From Bryobacteraceae bacterium (GTDB taxonomy: Bacteria; Acidobacteriota; Terriglobia; Bryobacterales; Bryobacteraceae), in the NCBI GenBank assembly GCA_947458745.1, contig CANGYQ010000004.1, positions 124,001-188,000 of the forward strand: 64,000 nucleotides of DNA. Reading direction: 5' to 3'. Positions within the stretch are counted from its first letter, which is position 1. Each line of letters opens with the position of its first letter. The position numbers were made by a program, and so were the translations under genes. This document shows, in pieces, positions 61,648-64,000 of this stretch. The notes under the pieces are model-generated. The model had not been told where the DNA came from. It made no database searches and saw nothing but the letters and a program-made list of their open reading frames with translations.

Positions 61648-61763
61648 CTCGTTCCATCCTAAACCGGCGGCGTGGGGTAGGCGGCTAGGAAAGTGCGCGG
61701 GGAGAGTAGGGGGATACCCCAGTACCTTTCCAAGAGTAGTGGAAGCTGTATGAAAATCTGGTG

Positions 61764-61769
61764 TACAAT
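61764..61769 (+). promoter_or_regulatory. Candidate -10 box of the hfq promoter
   Basis: TACAAT at 61764-61769 in the 198-bp gap between polX and hfq, 77 bases before the hfq start. The matching -35 (TGGAAG, 18 bp upstream) is poor, so this is tentative. Confidence 0.35.
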
Positions 61770-61845
61770 CGCGGGAGGCTGACAGGCGATGAACAGCTTG
61801 CGGCAAGGCGGTGCTCCAACCGCTTTATTTCGAGGAAGGGAATCG

Positions 61846-62157
61846 ATGGAAAAGCTCGCACAACAACAAAATATTCAAGAAGCTTTCCTCAACAATGCTC
61901 GTAAGGAAAAGATCTACCTCACCATCTATTTGATGAGTGGCGTGAAACTTTCGGGCCGGATCAGGAGTTTCGACAAGTACTCGGTGATCCTGGAAGCCAA
62001 CAACCAGGAACAGTTGATCTTTAAGCACGCCATTTCAACTGTAGTGGTCTCCCGGGCCACGCACTTGGCGAATTATATGCCTCCGCCTGTGGGTGCTTCC
62101 GCTCCCGGGCAACCCACTGCCAGTATGGCATTGGCCGCAGGAGCACCAGGAGAATAG
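61846..62157 (+). CDS. hfq: RNA chaperone Hfq
   Basis: 103 residues from ATG 61846 with GAGGAAGGG upstream. Sm1 is [21 protein letters not shown] and Sm2 is [14 protein letters not shown] (Y of the usual YKHAIS is F here). A C-terminal tail of about 35 residues, rich in Pro, Ala and Gly, is disordered. The hexamer pairs small RNAs with mRNAs. It lies directly before hflX, as in many bacteria. Confidence 0.95.
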   Translation: MEKLAQQQNIQEAFLNNARKEKIYLTIYLMSGVKLSGRIRSFDKYSVILEANNQEQLIFKHAISTVVVSRATHLANYMPPPVGASAPGQPTASMALAAGAPGE

Positions 62158-62176
62158 CGGCATCCGGGGAATTTAA

Positions 62177-63487
62177 CTGGCCCACATCGAAACCGCCATT
62201 CTGGTTGGTCTAGAGATTCGGAGCACGCGGACCCAGTCAGCGACGCGTGCGGAGGAATCACTGGACGAGTTGGCTGTCCTCGCGCAAACCGCGGGTGCGC
62301 AGGTGGCGGAGCGCGTCCTCCAATTTCGCGAATCAGCGGAGGCGGCCACGCTGGTGGGTTCGGGCAAAGTACTGGAACTCCGGCAGGCCGTTGAGCTTCA
62401 TCGCGCCGACGTCGTCATCTTCGACGTCGAGTTGACCCCTACCCAACTACGGAATCTGGAGCGTGAGCTGGATACCCGCGTGGTAGACCGGACTCAGTTG
62501 ATCCTGGACATCTTTGCCAGCCGCGCGCGGACGCGGGAAGGCCAGTTGCAGGTGGAACTGGCGCAACTGAACTATCTGCTGCCCCGGTTGGCGGGACGGG
62601 GCATTGCCATGTCGCGCCTGGGCGGCGGCATCGGCACTCGCGGCCCGGGCGAAACGCAGCTGGAGACCGACCGCCGGAAGATTGCCCGCCGCATCAAGCG
62701 GATCCAGCAGGATATTGAAACCGTCCGCCGGGGCCGAACTATCCAGCGGCGGCAGCGGCAGGGCGTTCCGCTGGCCACGGTGGCGATGGCGGGCTACACC
62801 AATGCCGGCAAGTCGACATTGTTTAATCGCCTGACGGGGTCCGATGTGGTGGCCGACGCGCGGATGTTTGCGACGCTGGACCCGACGGTGCGCCACGTCA
62901 TTTTGCCCTCGCGGCGCAAGGTGCTGATGTCGGATACGGTGGGCTTTATCCGCAACTTGCCCACGACCCTGGTGAAGGCGTTCCGGGCGACGCTGGAAGA
63001 AGTGGTGGAAGCCAAGCTGATCCTGCATGTAGTGGATGCCAGCTCTCCGTCCGGGCCGCAGCAGACGGCCCAGGTGATGAAGGTGCTGGCTGAGATTGGG
63101 GCCGCGGAGACGCCGCAGATACTGGTGCTGAACAAGGCCGACTTGCTGAGCGAGACACCGGACGCGCACGCGATCGCCGCGCGGCTGTTATCGGAGACCG
63201 AGGAGAAGGCTCCGCCGCGAGTGGTCTGTGTATCCGCGCTAACGGGGCAAGGGATGGCGGACCTGCTGCGGATGGTGGACGATCTGGTGCCGCTGGACCC
63301 GGTCGCTCCGGCCCATTTCCGCTTGCCGGTGGGCGAGGGCGGCCCGTTGAGCCTGCTGCATGAGTGCACACAGATTCTCGAGGTAAGGTACCTGGACGAG
63401 GTCTGCGAAGTTGATTGCATCGCACCGGAGTCGATCCGGCGGCGGCTGGCGCAGTATCTGGTGCGGAAGAAGCCGCTGGCCGGGTGA
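62177..63487 (+). CDS. hflX: GTPase HflX (ribosome-splitting factor), apparent CTG start
   Basis: 436 residues if started at CTG 62177. The conserved HflX opening (ETAILVGLEI, then EESLDELAVLAQTAGA) begins right after an in-frame TAA at 62174, and no ATG, GTG or TTG precedes it. GGGGA at 62166-62170 lies six bases before the CTG. A TTG at 62270 is the first conventional start but would cut off the family N-terminus. Motifs: GTRGPGETQLETDRR, G1 GYTNAGKST, G3 DTVGFIRNLP and G4 NKADLL. HflX rescues stalled ribosomes. It follows hfq by 19 bases. Confidence 0.92.
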   Translation: MAHIETAILVGLEIRSTRTQSATRAEESLDELAVLAQTAGAQVAERVLQFRESAEAATLVGSGKVLELRQAVELHRADVVIFDVELTPTQLRNLERELDTRVVDRTQLILDIFASRARTREGQLQVELAQLNYLLPRLAGRGIAMSRLGGGIGTRGPGETQLETDRRKIARRIKRIQQDIETVRRGRTIQRRQRQGVPLATVAMAGYTNAGKSTLFNRLTGSDVVADARMFATLDPTVRHVILPSRRKVLMSDTVGFIRNLPTTLVKAFRATLEEVVEAKLILHVVDASSPSGPQQTAQVMKVLAEIGAAETPQILVLNKADLLSETPDAHAIAARLLSETEEKAPPRVVCVSALTGQGMADLLRMVDDLVPLDPVAPAHFRLPVGEGGPLSLLHECTQILEVRYLDEVCEVDCIAPESIRRRLAQYLVRKKPLAG

Positions 63488-63509
63488 CGCCCAGGATGGG
63501 GTTACGGCT

Positions 63510-64000
63510 CTACGGCGTGGGGCGGCTCTCCCGGTAGATCCAACCGCGGCGGCGCATCCATTTCTCCACTTCCACGGCGAGAAACACCGCCATTGACAAC
63601 AGTACGCAGAACGCCATCTCAGCAGCGGTAAGGGGGTGGGTGTGGAAGACCGGGTTCAAGATGGGGATGTAGATCGTGCCTAGCTGGAGCAGAATCGTCA
63701 GCACCACCGCACCCGACAGAGGCAGGTTAGCGGTCAGGCCCAGATGGAAGAACGGCTCCCGTTCGGAGCGGATGGCCCACAAGTGCCCCATCTGGGCCAG
63801 CACCAGCACCGTGAACACCATGGTCTGCCAGTGGGCGGAACCAGAGCGGATCGCCCAAGCCTGGGCAAAAAGCGAAACGCCGCCCATGGCCAGACCCGCC
63901 CACAGGATGTGCTGCCACATGCCATGGGCGAAAATGCTTTCCGTGGGGCGGCGCGGCGGACGTTGCATGACGCCCGGTTCTTCCGGTTCGGAGGCCAGCC
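63510..64000 (-). CDS. P-type cation-transporting ATPase, C-terminal part
   Basis: The frame is open to the window edge, so the gene is cut at its N-terminal side and only the last ~163 residues are visible. LASEPEEPGVMQRPPRRPTE is the junction typical of Ca2+-type (P2A/P2B) ATPases before the C-terminal membrane helices. It is followed by at least four hydrophobic segments (ILWAGLAMGGVSLFAQAWAI, MVFTVLVLAQMGHLWAIRS, LSGAVVLTILLQLGTIYIP, EMAFCVLLSMAVFLAVEVEK). The ion cannot be fixed without the catalytic core. Convergent with hflX. Confidence 0.85.
   Translation of the reverse strand, partial: LASEPEEPGVMQRPPRRPTESIFAHGMWQHILWAGLAMGGVSLFAQAWAIRSGSAHWQTMVFTVLVLAQMGHLWAIRSEREPFFHLGLTANLPLSGAVVLTILLQLGTIYIPILNPVFHTHPLTAAEMAFCVLLSMAVFLAVEVEKWMRRRGWIYRESRPTP

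Noticed and set aside
1-64000. CRISPR arrays, rRNA genes or intact insertion sequences
   Set aside because: No regularly spaced repeat-spacer pattern, no rRNA sequence and no transposase was seen anywhere in the window.

Overview
The window reads as high-GC chromosomal DNA from an Acidobacteriota-like Gram-negative bacterium. My best guess is the Solibacteres/Bryobacterales branch, which is an inference from gene content and style, not from a marker gene. The pointers are: LPS heptose genes (rfaE2, waaF, waaC), a TonB-dependent receptor with a carboxypeptidase-regulatory-like N-domain, a CHASE2 kinase, many exported versions of normally cytosolic enzyme families, and tightly packed operons with ATGA, TGATG or GTGA junctions.

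Layout. 1-10.6 kb: partial alpha/beta hydrolase (-), CBM9-like exported protein, two tandem alpha-D-phosphohexomutases, exported Xaa-Pro aminopeptidase, CHASE2 histidine kinase plus NtrC-type regulator, then lysozyme-like and FecR-like genes on the minus strand. 9.5-20.3 kb: cell envelope region with a TPR-like protein and Wzy/O-antigen-ligase-like protein, mfd, rfaE2, a PhyH-type dioxygenase, waaF, a degenerate RfaE-like small gene, waaC, an ICMT-like methyltransferase and an exported FAH-family protein. 20.3-21.9 kb: DnaC-like ATPase, DinB and tRNA-Gly(TCC).

21,945-31,827: a 9.9-kb integrative element in the 3' end of tRNA-Gly, bounded by a 24-bp perfect direct repeat. It has a tyrosine integrase and XRE repressor pointing left, and an excisionase-like HTH, a prim-pol/helicase and a set of unknown genes pointing right. 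An iteron-like array (ten perfect copies of an 8-mer) lies at the 3' end of the primase gene, and paired GCTACACT sites lie near both att sites. The layout matches phage-inducible chromosomal islands (PICIs), but I find no recognisable capsid or terminase gene.

31.8-40.6 kb: small exported proteins, YdcF-like protein, SpoU methyltransferase, RarA, exported RidA-like protein, PilZ protein with a clear terminator, YceI and Nfo with overlapping divergent starts, and a PQQ dehydrogenase with two N-terminal haem sites. 40.8-54.9 kb: one long operon joining a partner-switching module (REC-PP2C phosphatase, RsbW-like ATPase, STAS protein) to a complete chemosensory set (hybrid CheA, two receptors, CheW, CheB, CheR) and a hybrid histidine kinase. 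55.0-57.8 kb: cobalamin riboswitch and TonB-dependent receptor, probably for cobalamin uptake. 57.9-64 kb: small membrane and cysteine-rich proteins, exported aldose epimerase, PolX, Hfq, HflX (apparently starting at CTG) and the C-terminal part of a P-type cation ATPase running off the end.
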